A stretch of 64,000 nucleotides of DNA from positions 62,001 to 126,000 of the forward strand of contig NZ_JADHZD010000007.1 in NCBI RefSeq assembly GCF_020102855.1, read 5' to 3'. The DNA is from Nocardioides lacusdianchii. Its GTDB lineage: Bacteria > Actinomycetota > Actinomycetes > Propionibacteriales > Nocardioidaceae. Below the pieces are notes generated by a model. That model did no database searches and had not been told where the DNA came from. It saw only the letters and a list, made by a program, of their open reading frames with translations. Position numbers and translations under genes: made by a program. Below are positions 50,012-58,102 of the stretch, in pieces. Each line of letters begins with the position of its first letter. The first letter of the stretch is position 1.

Positions 50012-50653
50012 GTGAAGGAGCAGTCGGCTGCAGGCCGACGCGTCGGCGTGATGGGCGGCACCTTCGACCCCATCCACCACGGCCACCTCGTCGCGGCCTC
50101 CGAGGTCCAGGCGTGGTTCGACCTCGACGAGGTCCTCTTCGTGCCCACCGGCGACCCGTGGCAGAAGAGCGACCGTGACGTCACCGAGGCCGAGCACCGC
50201 TACCTCATGACGGTCGTGGCGACGGCTGCCAACCCGCGCTTCAACGTCTCGCGCGTCGACATCGACCGCGACGGCCCGACCTACACCATCGACACGTTGC
50301 GCGACCTCAAGGCCGAGCTGCCCGACGCGGAGCTGTTCTTCATCACCGGCGCCGACGCGCTCGCCGACATCTTCACGTGGCGTGACGCCGACGAGCTCTT
50401 CGAGCTGGCCACCTTCGTCGGCTGCACGCGCCCGGGCTACGAGATGGACCCGGCGACGATTGAGAAGATCCCGTCCGACAAGGTCACCATGGTCGAGATC
50501 CCCGCTCTGGCGATCTCCTCGACCGACTGCCGTGACCGCAAGCGCCGCGGCGAGCCGGTCTGGTACCTCGTGCCCGACGGCGTCGTCCAGTACATCGCCA
50601 AGCACGACCTCTACGCTCCCTCGACCACGCACGACAGCAAGGACTCTGCATGA
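50012..50653 (+). CDS. nadD: nicotinate-nucleotide adenylyltransferase
   Basis: A 213-residue enzyme adenylating nicotinate mononucleotide in NAD synthesis. The nucleotidyltransferase signature [12 protein letters not shown] is at 15-26, and the second motif is [13 protein letters not shown], where the usual SST-IR reads SSTDCR. The start is GTG with AAGGAG just inside the coding start, so an SD-poor start. The ATGA overlap couples it to rsfS. Confidence 0.92.
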   Translation: MKEQSAAGRRVGVMGGTFDPIHHGHLVAASEVQAWFDLDEVLFVPTGDPWQKSDRDVTEAEHRYLMTVVATAANPRFNVSRVDIDRDGPTYTIDTLRDLKAELPDAELFFITGADALADIFTWRDADELFELATFVGCTRPGYEMDPATIEKIPSDKVTMVEIPALAISSTDCRDRKRRGEPVWYLVPDGVVQYIAKHDLYAPSTTHDSKDSA

Positions 50654-51009
50654 CAGCCACCGACCACGCCCTCGAGCTCGTCGCCATCGCCGGCCAGGCC
50701 GCGCACGACAAGAAGGCCGACCAGGTGCTCGCCTTCGACGTCAGCGAGCAGATCGCGATCACCGACGCGTTCGTGCTGGCCAGCGCCACCAACGAGCGCG
50801 CGGTCGGCGCGATCGTCGACGAGGTCGAGGAGAAGCTCCGCGAGGTCGGCGCCAAGCCGATCCGTCGCGAGGGCCACAAGGAGGGGCGCTGGGTGCTGCT
50901 CGACTACGGCGAGATCGTCGTCCACGTCCAGCACGAGGAGGAGCGGATGTTCTACGCCCTCGAGCGCCTCTGGAGCGACTGCCCGGTGATCCCGCTCGAC
51001 CTGACGTGA
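50650..51009 (+). CDS. rsfS: ribosome silencing factor RsfS
   Basis: A 119-residue protein that binds uL14 on the 50S subunit and blocks subunit joining in starvation. Family signatures: [40 protein letters not shown], then [17 protein letters not shown]. It overlaps nadD by 4 bp (ATGA) and the next phosphatase gene by 4 bp (GTGA), as in many actinobacteria. Confidence 0.95.
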   Translation: MTATDHALELVAIAGQAAHDKKADQVLAFDVSEQIAITDAFVLASATNERAVGAIVDEVEEKLREVGAKPIRREGHKEGRWVLLDYGEIVVHVQHEEERMFYALERLWSDCPVIPLDLT

Positions 51010-51635
51010 GGCGCCTGGTCCTGCTCCGCCACGGCCGCACGGAGTGGAACGACTCCGGACGCGCCCAGGGCCACGCGGACGTCCCGCTCGACGACGTCGG
51101 GCTGGCGCAGGCCAAGGAGGTCGCGCCGGTGCTGGCGGGCCTGCGACCCGTCGCGGTGTGGTCCTCCGACCTCGCCCGCGCGGCCGGGACGGCAGCCGCC
51201 ATGGCCGCCGAGTGCGGGCTCGACCCGGTGCTCGACCCGCGGCTGCGCGAGTTCGACGTCGGACCGAACAGGCAGGGCCTGACCGCGGAGCAGTACGCCG
51301 CCGCCCACCCCGAGGAGTACGCCGCGCTCCTGGCCGGCGACCTCGACGCGATCCCCGGCCGGGAGACCCGCGACGACGTGCTGCAGCGCTTCCTGCCCGC
51401 GCTCGGGACGTACGCCGACTCGCTGGCCGAGGGGGAGACCGGAGTGGTCGTCTCCCACGGAGCCGCCCTGCGCGTCGCCGTGCCGGCCTTCCTCGGCTGG
51501 GAGGGCGACCCGGGCGAGAGCCTCGGGGTGCTGGCCAACTGCGGCTGGGTGGTCCTCGAGCACTCGGCGTCGACCTGGACCGGCGGGGTCGAGCGCTGGC
51601 GGCTGACGGCCTGGAACCGCGTGGTCACCCCGTGA
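51006..51635 (+). CDS. histidine phosphatase family protein
   Basis: A 209-residue phosphoglycerate-mutase-like phosphatase. Phospho-His8 is in LLRHGRTEWN, an Arg pair in the DVPLDDVGLAQA region follows, and the second His is in VVSHGAALRVAV. In actinobacteria this gene often follows rsfS; related proteins have glucosyl-3-phosphoglycerate or other phosphatase activity. Start and stop overlap neighbours by 4 bp on both sides. Confidence 0.9.
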   Translation: MRRLVLLRHGRTEWNDSGRAQGHADVPLDDVGLAQAKEVAPVLAGLRPVAVWSSDLARAAGTAAAMAAECGLDPVLDPRLREFDVGPNRQGLTAEQYAAAHPEEYAALLAGDLDAIPGRETRDDVLQRFLPALGTYADSLAEGETGVVVSHGAALRVAVPAFLGWEGDPGESLGVLANCGWVVLEHSASTWTGGVERWRLTAWNRVVTP

Positions 51636-52102
51636 GCGAGCGCGCCCGCGAGGTCGACGTGGCCTCGAGCCGGCGCCTCGCACGCGTCATGGACGACGCG
51701 GTGACCGTGCCCGGCACGCAGATCGGCGTCGGCCTCGACGCCGTCATCGGGCTGGTGCCCGGCATCGGCGACGCCCTCGGCAGCGCGCTGTCCAGCATCA
51801 TCGTGCGCGACGCGGTGCGCGCCCGGGTGCCGACGGTGGTGCTCGCCCGGATGGGCCTCAACCTCGTCCTCGACGCGCTGCTCGGCCTGGTGCCGGGCGT
51901 CGGCGACCTGCTCGACGTCGCCCACCGCGCCAACCGCAAGAACCTCCGCTTGCTGCTCCGCGAGATCGAGCGCGAGCCGCTGCGCGAGCCCCCGACACCG
52001 GCGTACGTGGTGGGCGCGGTGGCCCTCATGGCGGTCCCGATCGTCGCCGGACTGGCCGTGACGGTGCTCGGGATCTGGTTCCTGTGGAGGCTGGTGACCT
52101 GA
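51632..52102 (+). CDS. DUF4112 membrane protein
   Basis: A 156-residue protein with two homologous hydrophobic Gly-rich segments (GLDAVIGLVPGIGDALGSAL and DALLGLVPGVGDLLDVAHRA), the hallmark of DUF4112, plus a C-terminal membrane helix. Function unknown. It is the last gene of the nadD-rsfS-phosphatase operon, starting in a GTGA overlap. Confidence 0.85.
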   Translation: MSERAREVDVASSRRLARVMDDAVTVPGTQIGVGLDAVIGLVPGIGDALGSALSSIIVRDAVRARVPTVVLARMGLNLVLDALLGLVPGVGDLLDVAHRANRKNLRLLLREIEREPLREPPTPAYVVGAVALMAVPIVAGLAVTVLGIWFLWRLVT

Positions 52103-52116
52103 CCGGCGACCCCGAT

Positions 52117-52145
52117 TTCACCTCCGGGATGCTGTCGGCTAATGT
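52117..52145 (+). promoter_or_regulatory. candidate tRNA-Ala promoter (TTCACC-17-TAATGT)
   Basis: TTCACC (52117-52122) and TAATGT (52140-52145) are spaced by 17 bp and predict a start near 52152, about 34 nt before the mature tRNA. Confidence 0.45.
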
Positions 52146-52155
52146 TCTCGTCGTT

Positions 52156-52179
52156 GTCCTCCCGGCTCCACGGGAGGAC
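52156..52179. terminator. hairpin between the DUF4112 gene and tRNA-Ala
   Basis: GTCCTCCCG (52156-52164) pairs perfectly with CGGGAGGAC (52171-52179) around a 6-nt loop. It lies after the predicted tRNA transcription start, so it is either a terminator of the upstream operon or a structured tRNA 5' leader. Confidence 0.55.
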
Positions 52180-52185
52180 GATGTT

Positions 52186-52258
52186 GGGGCTGTGGCGCAG
52201 CTGGTAGCGCATCTGCATGGCATGCAGAGGGTCAGGGGTTCGAGTCCCCTCAGCTCCA
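52186..52258 (+). tRNA. tRNA-Ala, anticodon GGC
   Basis: A complete cloverleaf of 73 nt. The acceptor stem is GGGGCTG with CAGCTCC (one G-U), the D stem GCGC/GCGC, the anticodon stem TCTGC/GCAGA with loop ATGGCAT (anticodon GGC, reads GCC and GCU), and the T arm AGGGG-TTCGAGT-CCCCT. The discriminator base is A. CCA is not fully encoded (ACC follows position 72). Confidence 0.95.
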
Positions 52259-52267
52259 CCGACACGA

Positions 52268-52293
52268 GAGGCCGGACCGAAGGGTCCGGCCTC
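52268..52293 (+). terminator. terminator after tRNA-Ala
   Basis: A perfect 11-bp stem, GAGGCCGGACC with GGTCCGGCCTC, closed by a GAAG tetraloop and followed by a short TTCGCCGTTT tract. It ends 63 bp before the aminotransferase start. Confidence 0.8.
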
Positions 52294-52355
52294 TTCGCCG
52301 TTTCTCGGGCCTCGCCGAGTCGGCGTTCGGAATCGGGCAGTGGCACCATGGGCCC

Positions 52356-53594
52356 ATGACCGCGACCGACCTCTCCACCAGCACCGTCTCCGAGCGCACG
52401 GCCGCTCACATCGCGACCACCGAGCGCTACGCCGCGCACAACTACCACCCCCTCCCGGTGGTGCTCGCGCAGGGCGAGGGCGCGTGGGTCGTCGACGTCG
52501 ACGGACGGCGCTACCTCGACTGCCTGGCGGGCTACAGCGCGCTGAACTTCGGTCACTCCAACGAGCGCCTGGTCGCCGTCGCGCGCGAGCAGCTGGGCCG
52601 CCTCACGCTGACCAGCCGGGCGTTCTTCAACGACCAGCTCGGGGGCTTCGCCGAGTCGCTGGCGCGCCTGACCGGCAAGGACATGGTCCTGCCGATGAAC
52701 TCCGGCGCCGAGGCCGTCGAGACCGCGATCAAGGTCAGCCGCAAGTGGGGCTACGAGGTCAAGGGCGTCCCCGCCGGCCAGGCCTCGATCGTCACCATGG
52801 AGGGCAACTTCCACGGCCGCACCACCACGATCGTCAGCTTCTCCGACGACGAGGTCGCCACGTCCGGCTACGCCCCCTTCACCTCCGGCTTCCGCCGCGC
52901 CGCCTACGGCGACATCGCCTCGGTCGCCGCGGCCATCGACGACACCACGGTCGCGGTGCTCTTCGAGCCCATCCAGGGCGAGGGCGGCGTGGTGATGCCG
53001 CCCGAGGGCTTCCTGCGCGACCTGCGCGCGCTCTGCACCGAGCGCAACGTGCTGATGGTGGCCGACGAGATCCAGTCCGGCCTCGCACGCTCGGGTCGGA
53101 CGTTCGCGTGCGATCACGAGGACGTCGTGCCCGACATCTACGTCATGGGCAAGGCGCTCGGCGGCGGCATCTACCCTGTCTCCGCGATCGCGGCCGACCA
53201 CGAGGTCATGGACGTCATCACTCCCGGCTCGCACGGCTCGACCTTCGGCGGCAACCCGCTTGCTGCGGCCATCGGCACCGAGGTGGTCGCGATGCTCGAG
53301 GAGGGCACCTTCCAGGCCCGCGCCGCCGAGATCGGCACCCAGATCGAGGCCGGCTTCCGCCCGCTCGTCGGGCGCGGCCTCGTCGACGTGCGCGTCCGCG
53401 GCGCCTGGGCCGGTATCGACATCGACCCGGCGCTGATGACCGGTCGCCAGATGTCCGAGGCGCTCATGGCCCGCGGCATCCTGGCCAAGGACACCCACGG
53501 CTCGACCGTGCGCTTCGCCCCGCCGCTCGTCGCGAGCGACGACGACATCGCGCTGCTGGTCAACGCCGTCACCGAGATCCTCACCGCCGGCTGA
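52356..53594 (+). CDS. rocD: ornithine aminotransferase
   Basis: A 412-residue class-III PLP aminotransferase converting ornithine + 2-oxoglutarate to glutamate semialdehyde + glutamate. The PLP lysine is in MGKALGGGIYPVSA (about residue 266), the cofactor Asp in VADEIQSGLARSG and the family start HNYHPLPVVL is typical of RocD rather than ArgD. CACCAT lies 6 nt before the ATG. It shares the glutamate-semialdehyde product with ProA nearby. Confidence 0.92.
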   Translation: MTATDLSTSTVSERTAAHIATTERYAAHNYHPLPVVLAQGEGAWVVDVDGRRYLDCLAGYSALNFGHSNERLVAVAREQLGRLTLTSRAFFNDQLGGFAESLARLTGKDMVLPMNSGAEAVETAIKVSRKWGYEVKGVPAGQASIVTMEGNFHGRTTTIVSFSDDEVATSGYAPFTSGFRRAAYGDIASVAAAIDDTTVAVLFEPIQGEGGVVMPPEGFLRDLRALCTERNVLMVADEIQSGLARSGRTFACDHEDVVPDIYVMGKALGGGIYPVSAIAADHEVMDVITPGSHGSTFGGNPLAAAIGTEVVAMLEEGTFQARAAEIGTQIEAGFRPLVGRGLVDVRVRGAWAGIDIDPALMTGRQMSEALMARGILAKDTHGSTVRFAPPLVASDDDIALLVNAVTEILTAG

Positions 53595-53602
53595 GTCCGC
53601 CC

Positions 53603-53884
53603 CTAGGCCAGCCGGTCCACGACCCGGTCGAGCCCTGCGGCGCGGGCGGCCTCCAGTGGCGTCATGCCCTCGAGCGGCGAGCGCAGGGTCGGCAAGGCGC
53701 CGCGGTCGAGCAGGAGCAGCGCCACGTCGGCGCGGCCCTCCTCGATCGCGGCCACCAGCGCCGTCGACTGCAGCTCGGGATGCACGAAGTCGACATCGAC
53801 GCCGGCGTCGAGGTGGTGCTCGACGAGGTCGACGTCGCCCGCGCAGGCGGCCGTGAAGAACGCCTTGTAGTCCCCGTGGGACAT
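53603..53884 (-). CDS. small ankyrin-repeat protein
   Basis: A 93-residue protein made almost wholly of ankyrin repeats (YKAFFTAACAGDVDLVEHHL, then STALVAAIEEGRADVALLLL, then [17 protein letters not shown]). A protein-binding scaffold with no catalytic motif. Its ATG overlaps the SDR stop as TGATG, so it is translationally coupled to that oxidoreductase and may be its partner. Confidence 0.82.
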   Translation of the reverse strand: MSHGDYKAFFTAACAGDVDLVEHHLDAGVDVDFVHPELQSTALVAAIEEGRADVALLLLDRGALPTLRSPLEGMTPLEAARAAGLDRVVDRLA

Positions 53885-54645
53885 CAGGCGATCGTCAGGC
53901 CGCCGTCGACCGGGATCATCTGGCCGGTGACGTAGCCCGCGGCGTCCGATGCCAGCCAGACCGCGGTCGCGGCGAGCTCGTGCGGGTCGCCCTTGCGGCC
54001 GGCCGGGACCCGCTGGAGGGCGAGGTCGAGGTAGCCCTCGGGGTAGGTCTCGGTCATCTCGGAGGTGAAGAAGCCCGGGGCGAGGGCGTTGACGCGGATG
54101 CCCTTGCGGCCCGTCCACTGCTGGGCGAGGTCGCGGGTGAGCCCGCCGAGCCCGGCCTTGGAGGCGGAGTACGCCGCCTGCGGCAGGCCTCCGGTGGTGA
54201 TGCCGAGGATCGAGGAGATGTTGATGATGCTCGACCCGGGCTCCATCACCCGCCCGCACGCCTGGGCCATCCAGTAGCAGCCGTTGAGGTTGACGTCGAT
54301 GACCGAGCGGAACTGCTCGGGCGTCTCGCGGGTCGCCGGGACGGCGGTGCCGACGCCGGCGTTGTTGACGAGCACGTCGACCCGGCCGAACTTCGCCATC
54401 GCCTCGTCCACGAGGTGCTGGCACTGCTCGGGGTCGGCCACGTCGGTGGCGACCGTGTGCACGCGGCGACCCGTCGATCGGACGGACTCGGCCACCCGCT
54501 CGAGCTTCTCGACGCGGCGCGCACCGAGCACCACGTCGGCGCCGGCCTCGGCGAAGCAGTGGGCGAACGCGACCCCCAGCCCGCTCGAGGCGCCGGTGAC
54601 GATGACGACCTTGCCGTCGAGGCGGAACATCTCCATGACTCCCAT
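53884..54645 (-). CDS. SDR family oxidoreductase
   Basis: A 253-residue classical short-chain dehydrogenase. NAD(P) motif TGASSGLG at 17-24, NNAG at 94-97, catalytic Ser near 144, Tyr159 and Lys163 (YSASK). It closely resembles 3-oxoacyl-ACP reductase/gluconate 5-dehydrogenase types; the substrate cannot be read. The ATG has TAGGGT 6 nt upstream (54657-54652). The ankyrin gene is coupled downstream. Confidence 0.9.
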   Translation of the reverse strand: MGVMEMFRLDGKVVIVTGASSGLGVAFAHCFAEAGADVVLGARRVEKLERVAESVRSTGRRVHTVATDVADPEQCQHLVDEAMAKFGRVDVLVNNAGVGTAVPATRETPEQFRSVIDVNLNGCYWMAQACGRVMEPGSSIINISSILGITTGGLPQAAYSASKAGLGGLTRDLAQQWTGRKGIRVNALAPGFFTSEMTETYPEGYLDLALQRVPAGRKGDPHELAATAVWLASDAAGYVTGQMIPVDGGLTIA

Positions 54646-54654
54646 GGCGAGACC

Positions 54655-55905
54655 CTAGGACGTGGTGGTCGTCACCGCAGGCGCCGGGGTCGCCGGTGCC
54701 CGGGGGAGCGTGCGCACCGAGCGGGAGCACAGCACCAGCGCGACCACGGCGACGTACGCCACCGCGGAGGCGACCAGCACCGGCCGGAAGCCGAAGGCCA
54801 GGGCGAGCGGGCCGTAGGCGAGCTGGCCGATCGGCATCGCGACGAACGAGCCGAGGGCGTCGTAGGAGTAGGCGCGCGAGAGCATGCCGTCCTCGATGTT
54901 CTCCTGCATCGCCAGGTTCCAGCCCATCCCGAAGATCTCCGTCCCGGCGCCGGCCAGGAAGGCCGTGGTGACGAGCCCGACCAGGGTGGGGGAGACGCCG
55001 AGGAGGAGCATCGGTGGGGCCATCATCGCCACGCCGAGCATGCCGAGCAGCAGCGGTCGCTCGAGGCGTACGCGCAGCAGGACGACCGTGGTGAGGAGCA
55101 GGCCCGCGGCTTCCGCCGACAGCACGATGCCCCAGGCCTGGCGGCCGACGGTGTCGTCGGCGACCGCCGGTCCGAGCGTGAGCCAGGCGCCGGCGTGGAT
55201 CGCGTTGAGCACGCCGAAGCCGACGACCACGATCCACAGCCACGGGGTCGCCCAGAAGAACGACCAGCCCTCCCGCAGCTCGCGCAGCGTGTCGGGTGCC
55301 TCCGCCCGCGGTTGCCGGGCGGGCATGCGCACCGGTATGAGCAGCAGCGCGGCGAGCAACCAGGTGGCCGCGTCAACGGCGAGGGCCCAGCCCGAGCCGA
55401 CCGTGACCACCAGGAGCGCACCGATCGTCGGGCCCAGCACCATCATGCCGTTGCGCGTCAGGGAGACCAGGGCGTTGGCCGGTTGGAGGTCCTCACGGGG
55501 CACGAGCTGGGGAAGCACGCTGGCCATCGCCGGGAACCCCACTCCGGACACGGCGCCGTGGACGATCGACAGCACCACGAGCATCCAGATCTCGGCCTCG
55601 CCCGCGAGCACCAGCATCGCGATGGCACCTTGGCTCACCGCCGAGGCGACGTTCGAGAACTGCAGCACCAGGGTGCGCGGGAACCGATCGGCGATGACAC
55701 CGCCGTAGAGCAGCAGCGCCACCATCGGGATCATGTGGGCGGCCAGCACCTGGCCGAGCGCGGTGGGGGAGTCGGTGATGTCCAGCACGGCGAACGCGAG
55801 CGCGATGCTCGCCATCATGTTGCCGAGCGTGTTGACGAAGCGCGAGGCGAAGTACCACGCGAAGTTGCGGTTGCGCAGCGGCGCGAGCGCGGTCGTCCAG
55901 GTCAT
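54655..55905 (-). CDS. MFS transporter
   Basis: A 416-residue major-facilitator protein with 12 predicted helices. The motif between helices 2 and 3 is GGVIADRFPRTLVL, and the N-terminus (LRNRNFAWYFASRFVNTLGN) is typical of the enterobactin-exporter/MdtG-like group. Substrate unknown. The ATG overlaps the ArsR-type regulator stop by 4 bp (ATGA), so the pair is a regulator-exporter operon. Confidence 0.9.
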   Translation of the reverse strand: MTWTTALAPLRNRNFAWYFASRFVNTLGNMMASIALAFAVLDITDSPTALGQVLAAHMIPMVALLLYGGVIADRFPRTLVLQFSNVASAVSQGAIAMLVLAGEAEIWMLVVLSIVHGAVSGVGFPAMASVLPQLVPREDLQPANALVSLTRNGMMVLGPTIGALLVVTVGSGWALAVDAATWLLAALLLIPVRMPARQPRAEAPDTLRELREGWSFFWATPWLWIVVVGFGVLNAIHAGAWLTLGPAVADDTVGRQAWGIVLSAEAAGLLLTTVVLLRVRLERPLLLGMLGVAMMAPPMLLLGVSPTLVGLVTTAFLAGAGTEIFGMGWNLAMQENIEDGMLSRAYSYDALGSFVAMPIGQLAYGPLALAFGFRPVLVASAVAYVAVVALVLCSRSVRTLPRAPATPAPAVTTTTS

Positions 55906-56483
55906 CGCTGCTCCCTCGCCGGGATCCAGCGCACGGCCTCGGCGTCGAGCCCGCCGGTCATCGTGAAGGCGTTGGTGGTGGCGCTGACGTGGACGGTGTC
56001 CGGCGTACCTGCCGGTCGGGCCTCGGCGTGCAGCAGGTGCGACGCCTCGTGGAGCAGGTCCAGGGCGCGGTGCCACACCGGCACGGGGACCCACGCCTCC
56101 AGGTCGCTGGAGGAGGCCGCGCCCTTCGCCGCGTCGAGCAGTCGGCGCTCGACCTCGACGGCGTTGGCGCGGGCGTAGGCAATGCGGTCGTCGATGCCGC
56201 TGGTGCGGTCGGCGAGCTCGCGGGACGCGTCGTAGCGGTAGCGCTTGGCGGTCCCGCCGCGGATCTTCTCCTCGCTCTCGACGACCAGCTCGCCGATGTC
56301 GTGGAGCACCCGCAGGTGGTACGACGCGTTGGCGTGCGTCAGCCCGAGCGCGCGGGCGACCTCCGCGGCGCTCATCGCCTGCGCGGTCAGCAGCGACATG
56401 ATGCGCAGCCGCGCCGGGTGCGCGGTCGCGCGCAGCCGGGCCACCGCCTGCCCGTCGGTCTCGGGCTCTGTCTCGTCCACCAC
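55902..56483 (-). CDS. ArsR-type winged-helix regulator
   Basis: A 193-residue regulator. The winged helix is near the N-terminus (ATAHPARLRIMSLLTAQAMS, then LGLTHANASYHLRVL, then the wing TAKRYRYDA), followed by a helical C-terminal domain of about 110 residues that could bind a ligand. The GTG at 56483 has GGAGGGG 6 nt upstream and lies after the predicted transcription start; longer in-frame starts would overlap the promoter. It is coupled to the MFS gene and probably controls it through the palindrome at 56495-56508. Confidence 0.83.
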   Translation of the reverse strand: MVDETEPETDGQAVARLRATAHPARLRIMSLLTAQAMSAAEVARALGLTHANASYHLRVLHDIGELVVESEEKIRGGTAKRYRYDASRELADRTSGIDDRIAYARANAVEVERRLLDAAKGAASSSDLEAWVPVPVWHRALDLLHEASHLLHAEARPAGTPDTVHVSATTNAFTMTGGLDAEAVRWIPAREQR

Positions 56484-56494
56484 GGCGTACCCCT

Positions 56495-56543
56495 CCAAGA
56501 GTTCTTGGGGAGTGAGTGTGCCCGCCGTCCGCACGACTGTCAA
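56495..56543 (-). promoter_or_regulatory. promoter and operator of the ArsR-MFS operon
   Basis: On the minus strand TTGACA (56543-56538), a 17-bp spacer and CACACT (56520-56515) form a good promoter. Immediately at the transcription start is a dyad CCAAGA-AC-TCTTGG (56508-56495), placed where an autorepressor would block elongation or opening. Confidence 0.65.
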
Positions 56544-56691
56544 ACGGTTGTTGGGCGGTGTGGTGCCACGGGGCACCCGCACCCCACCCTGAACACACCC
56601 TGACTCGACCCCGGAACGGGGTGATTCCGGGCTCCGGGCGTGCTTGGCTTGTCCCCAGAGGCAGGGCACCCCGCCCCGAGGAGTGAGTGAG

Positions 56692-57207
56692 ATGTCAGAC
56701 CAGTACCCGCAGTACCCCCAGCAGCCCCACGACCCGCAGGTCCCGGGACAGCCGGACGGCTACGGCCAGCCCCGCGGCTACGGCCAGCAGCCGCCGCAGG
56801 AGCAGGCCTACCGCATGCCGCCGACCACGATGTCGCCGCAGGACGAGCGCACGTGGGGCGCGATCAGCCACGCGGGCGCCGTCGTCGCGATGATCTGCTC
56901 GGCCGGCTTCCTCGGCTTCATCGCCTCGATCGCCGTCTACGTGATCCACAAGGACCGCGGGCCGTTCGTGCGGTCGCACGCCGCCAACTCGATCAACATC
57001 CAGATCTCGATGTTCATCTGGCTCGTGGTCGCCACGATCGTCTACGTGGTCCTCTCGATCCTCACCCTCGGCATCGGCTTCGTGGTCCTGCTGCCGATCT
57101 TCCTGGTGCCGCTCGTGATCGCCGGCGTGCTGCACGTCATCGGTGCGGTCAAGGCCTACAACGGCGAGTGGTGGAACCCGCCGCTCACCCCGGCCTTCGT
57201 GAAGTGA
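56692..57207 (+). CDS. DUF4870 membrane protein with Pro/Gln/Tyr-rich N-terminus
   Basis: A 171-residue protein. The first 50 residues are a disordered repeat-like segment (YPQYPQQPHDPQ, GYGQPRGYGQQPPQ). The rest is DUF4870: WGAISHAGAVVAM, then VIHKDRGPFVRSHAANSINI, and three to four membrane helices. Function unknown. AGGAG precedes the ATG at 56692. Confidence 0.87.
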   Translation: MSDQYPQYPQQPHDPQVPGQPDGYGQPRGYGQQPPQEQAYRMPPTTMSPQDERTWGAISHAGAVVAMICSAGFLGFIASIAVYVIHKDRGPFVRSHAANSINIQISMFIWLVVATIVYVVLSILTLGIGFVVLLPIFLVPLVIAGVLHVIGAVKAYNGEWWNPPLTPAFVK

Positions 57208-57227
57208 GCCTCGTCGAGTAGGCGCCG

Positions 57228-57992
57228 TCAGCTCAGCCGTCGCAGGACCTCGTCCTGCCACGCGAACGCCGCCCGGGTCCGGACCGCGAGGTCCGGCCCG
57301 GGCAGCAGCGCCTCCACCTGCTCGGCCATGCCGGCCGGCAGGTCCGTGCGCAGGTAGCGCAGGCCGAAGTCGTGGCGCGCCGGGCAGTGCTCGATGCGCA
57401 GCAGCCGCACCAGCGGCTCCACCGCGAAGCGCAGGTGCAGCGTGGTCGCCGCGGCGAGGTCGCCGCGTGCGATCGCCCGCTCCACCAGCCAGGCGCCGGT
57501 CTGCCGGCGTGCCGCGGTCTGCGCCACCGCCTGCGCGCGCTGGGCGGACAGCCCGGCCTCGTCGTCGTCCTCGAGCAGCAGCAGGCCGTCGGGATCGTGG
57601 AGCACGAGCGGCACGCCGTGGCGCCGGGTGTCCATGGTGAGCCGCTGGGGCAGCGTCTGGACCACCACGTCGATCAGCCGCGTGGGCCGGCTGAGGTCGG
57701 CGGCGTCCGGCTGCAGGTGCACGAAGCACTGGCGGCCAGTGGGCCAGGTGGCCTCCGGCAGCTCCCACACGTGGTCGACCTCGAGCTCGCTGCGCAGCAG
57801 CGCCAGCACGGCGGCGTACGTCGTCGCGGCGTCGCCGTCGCACCAGGCCTCGACGTCGAGGTCGGAGTGGTCGTCCCAGCCGCCGGTGACGGCCGAGCCG
57901 TTGACCACGACGACCCGCAGCTCCGGCACCCGGCGAGGGAGCGCGGTGAGGAGGTCCAGCACGTCGTCGTACCTGCTCAGGTCAGCGGCCAT
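57228..57992 (-). CDS. nucleotidyltransferase-domain protein
   Basis: A 254-residue protein with an N-terminal polymerase-beta-type nucleotidyltransferase motif ([20 protein letters not shown], about 29-48) and a helical C-terminal domain with [15 protein letters not shown]. It resembles aminoglycoside/streptomycin adenylyltransferases and other small-molecule nucleotidyltransferases; the substrate is unknown. The ATG at 57992 is chosen because CATACT lies 7 nt upstream (58005-58000). That box overlaps the plus-strand -10 of the leuS leader. Confidence 0.75.
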   Translation of the reverse strand: MAADLSRYDDVLDLLTALPRRVPELRVVVVNGSAVTGGWDDHSDLDVEAWCDGDAATTYAAVLALLRSELEVDHVWELPEATWPTGRQCFVHLQPDAADLSRPTRLIDVVVQTLPQRLTMDTRRHGVPLVLHDPDGLLLLEDDDEAGLSAQRAQAVAQTAARRQTGAWLVERAIARGDLAAATTLHLRFAVEPLVRLLRIEHCPARHDFGLRYLRTDLPAGMAEQVEALLPGPDLAVRTRAAFAWQDEVLRRLS

Positions 57993-58001
57993 GGAAGCGA
58001 G

Positions 58002-58007
58002 TATGCT
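58002..58007 (+). promoter_or_regulatory. -10 box TATGCT of the leuS leader transcript
   Basis: TATGCT ends 6 nt before the GTG at 58014, predicting a leaderless transcript that begins with the leader peptide. It overlaps the minus-strand CATACT (58000-58005) of the nucleotidyltransferase gene. Confidence 0.6.
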
Positions 58008-58013
58008 GCTGCT

Positions 58014-58049
58014 GTGCACCAGAACCTCCTTCTTCCTCAGCCGCGCTGA
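58014..58049 (+). CDS. leuS leader peptide [11 protein letters not shown]
   Basis: An 11-codon frame starting GTG, predicted to be the very 5' end of the leuS transcript. Codons 5-7 are CTC CTT CTT, three tandem Leu codons, two of them the CTT form that is rare in this GC-rich genome. The stop (58047-58049) falls at the foot of a hairpin (58040-58077), and an intrinsic terminator follows at 58079-58102. This is the layout of a translation-controlled attenuator sensing charged tRNA-Leu. Confidence 0.6.
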   Translation: MHQNLLLPQPR

Positions 58050-58077
58050 TCTCGTCCCACCAGGACGGACACGCGGC
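58040..58077 (+). promoter_or_regulatory. leuS leader hairpin upstream of the terminator
   Basis: GCCGCG (58040-58045) pairs with CGCGGC (58072-58077), and inside it CGTCC (58053-58057) pairs with GGACG (58063-58067). The 5' arm overlaps the end of the leader peptide, so a ribosome position would decide whether it forms. Confidence 0.5.
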
Positions 58078-58078
58078 C

Positions 58079-58102
58079 ACCCCTCCATGTGAGGGGTTTT
58101 TT
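58079..58102 (+). terminator. intrinsic terminator in the leuS leader
   Basis: ACCCCTC pairs with GAGGGGT around the loop CATGT, followed directly by a run of six T. It is the only hairpin in the window with a true T-run, and it lies 40 bp before the leuS start. Confidence 0.8.

Noticed and set aside
58003..58092. Alternative leuS leader frame [10 protein letters not shown], ending in the terminator loop
   Set aside because: It also starts with three Leu codons, but its ATG lies inside the -10 box TATGCT and would be upstream of the predicted transcript start. The GTG frame at 58014 fits the leaderless spacing better. Worth keeping as a fallback if the start maps upstream.
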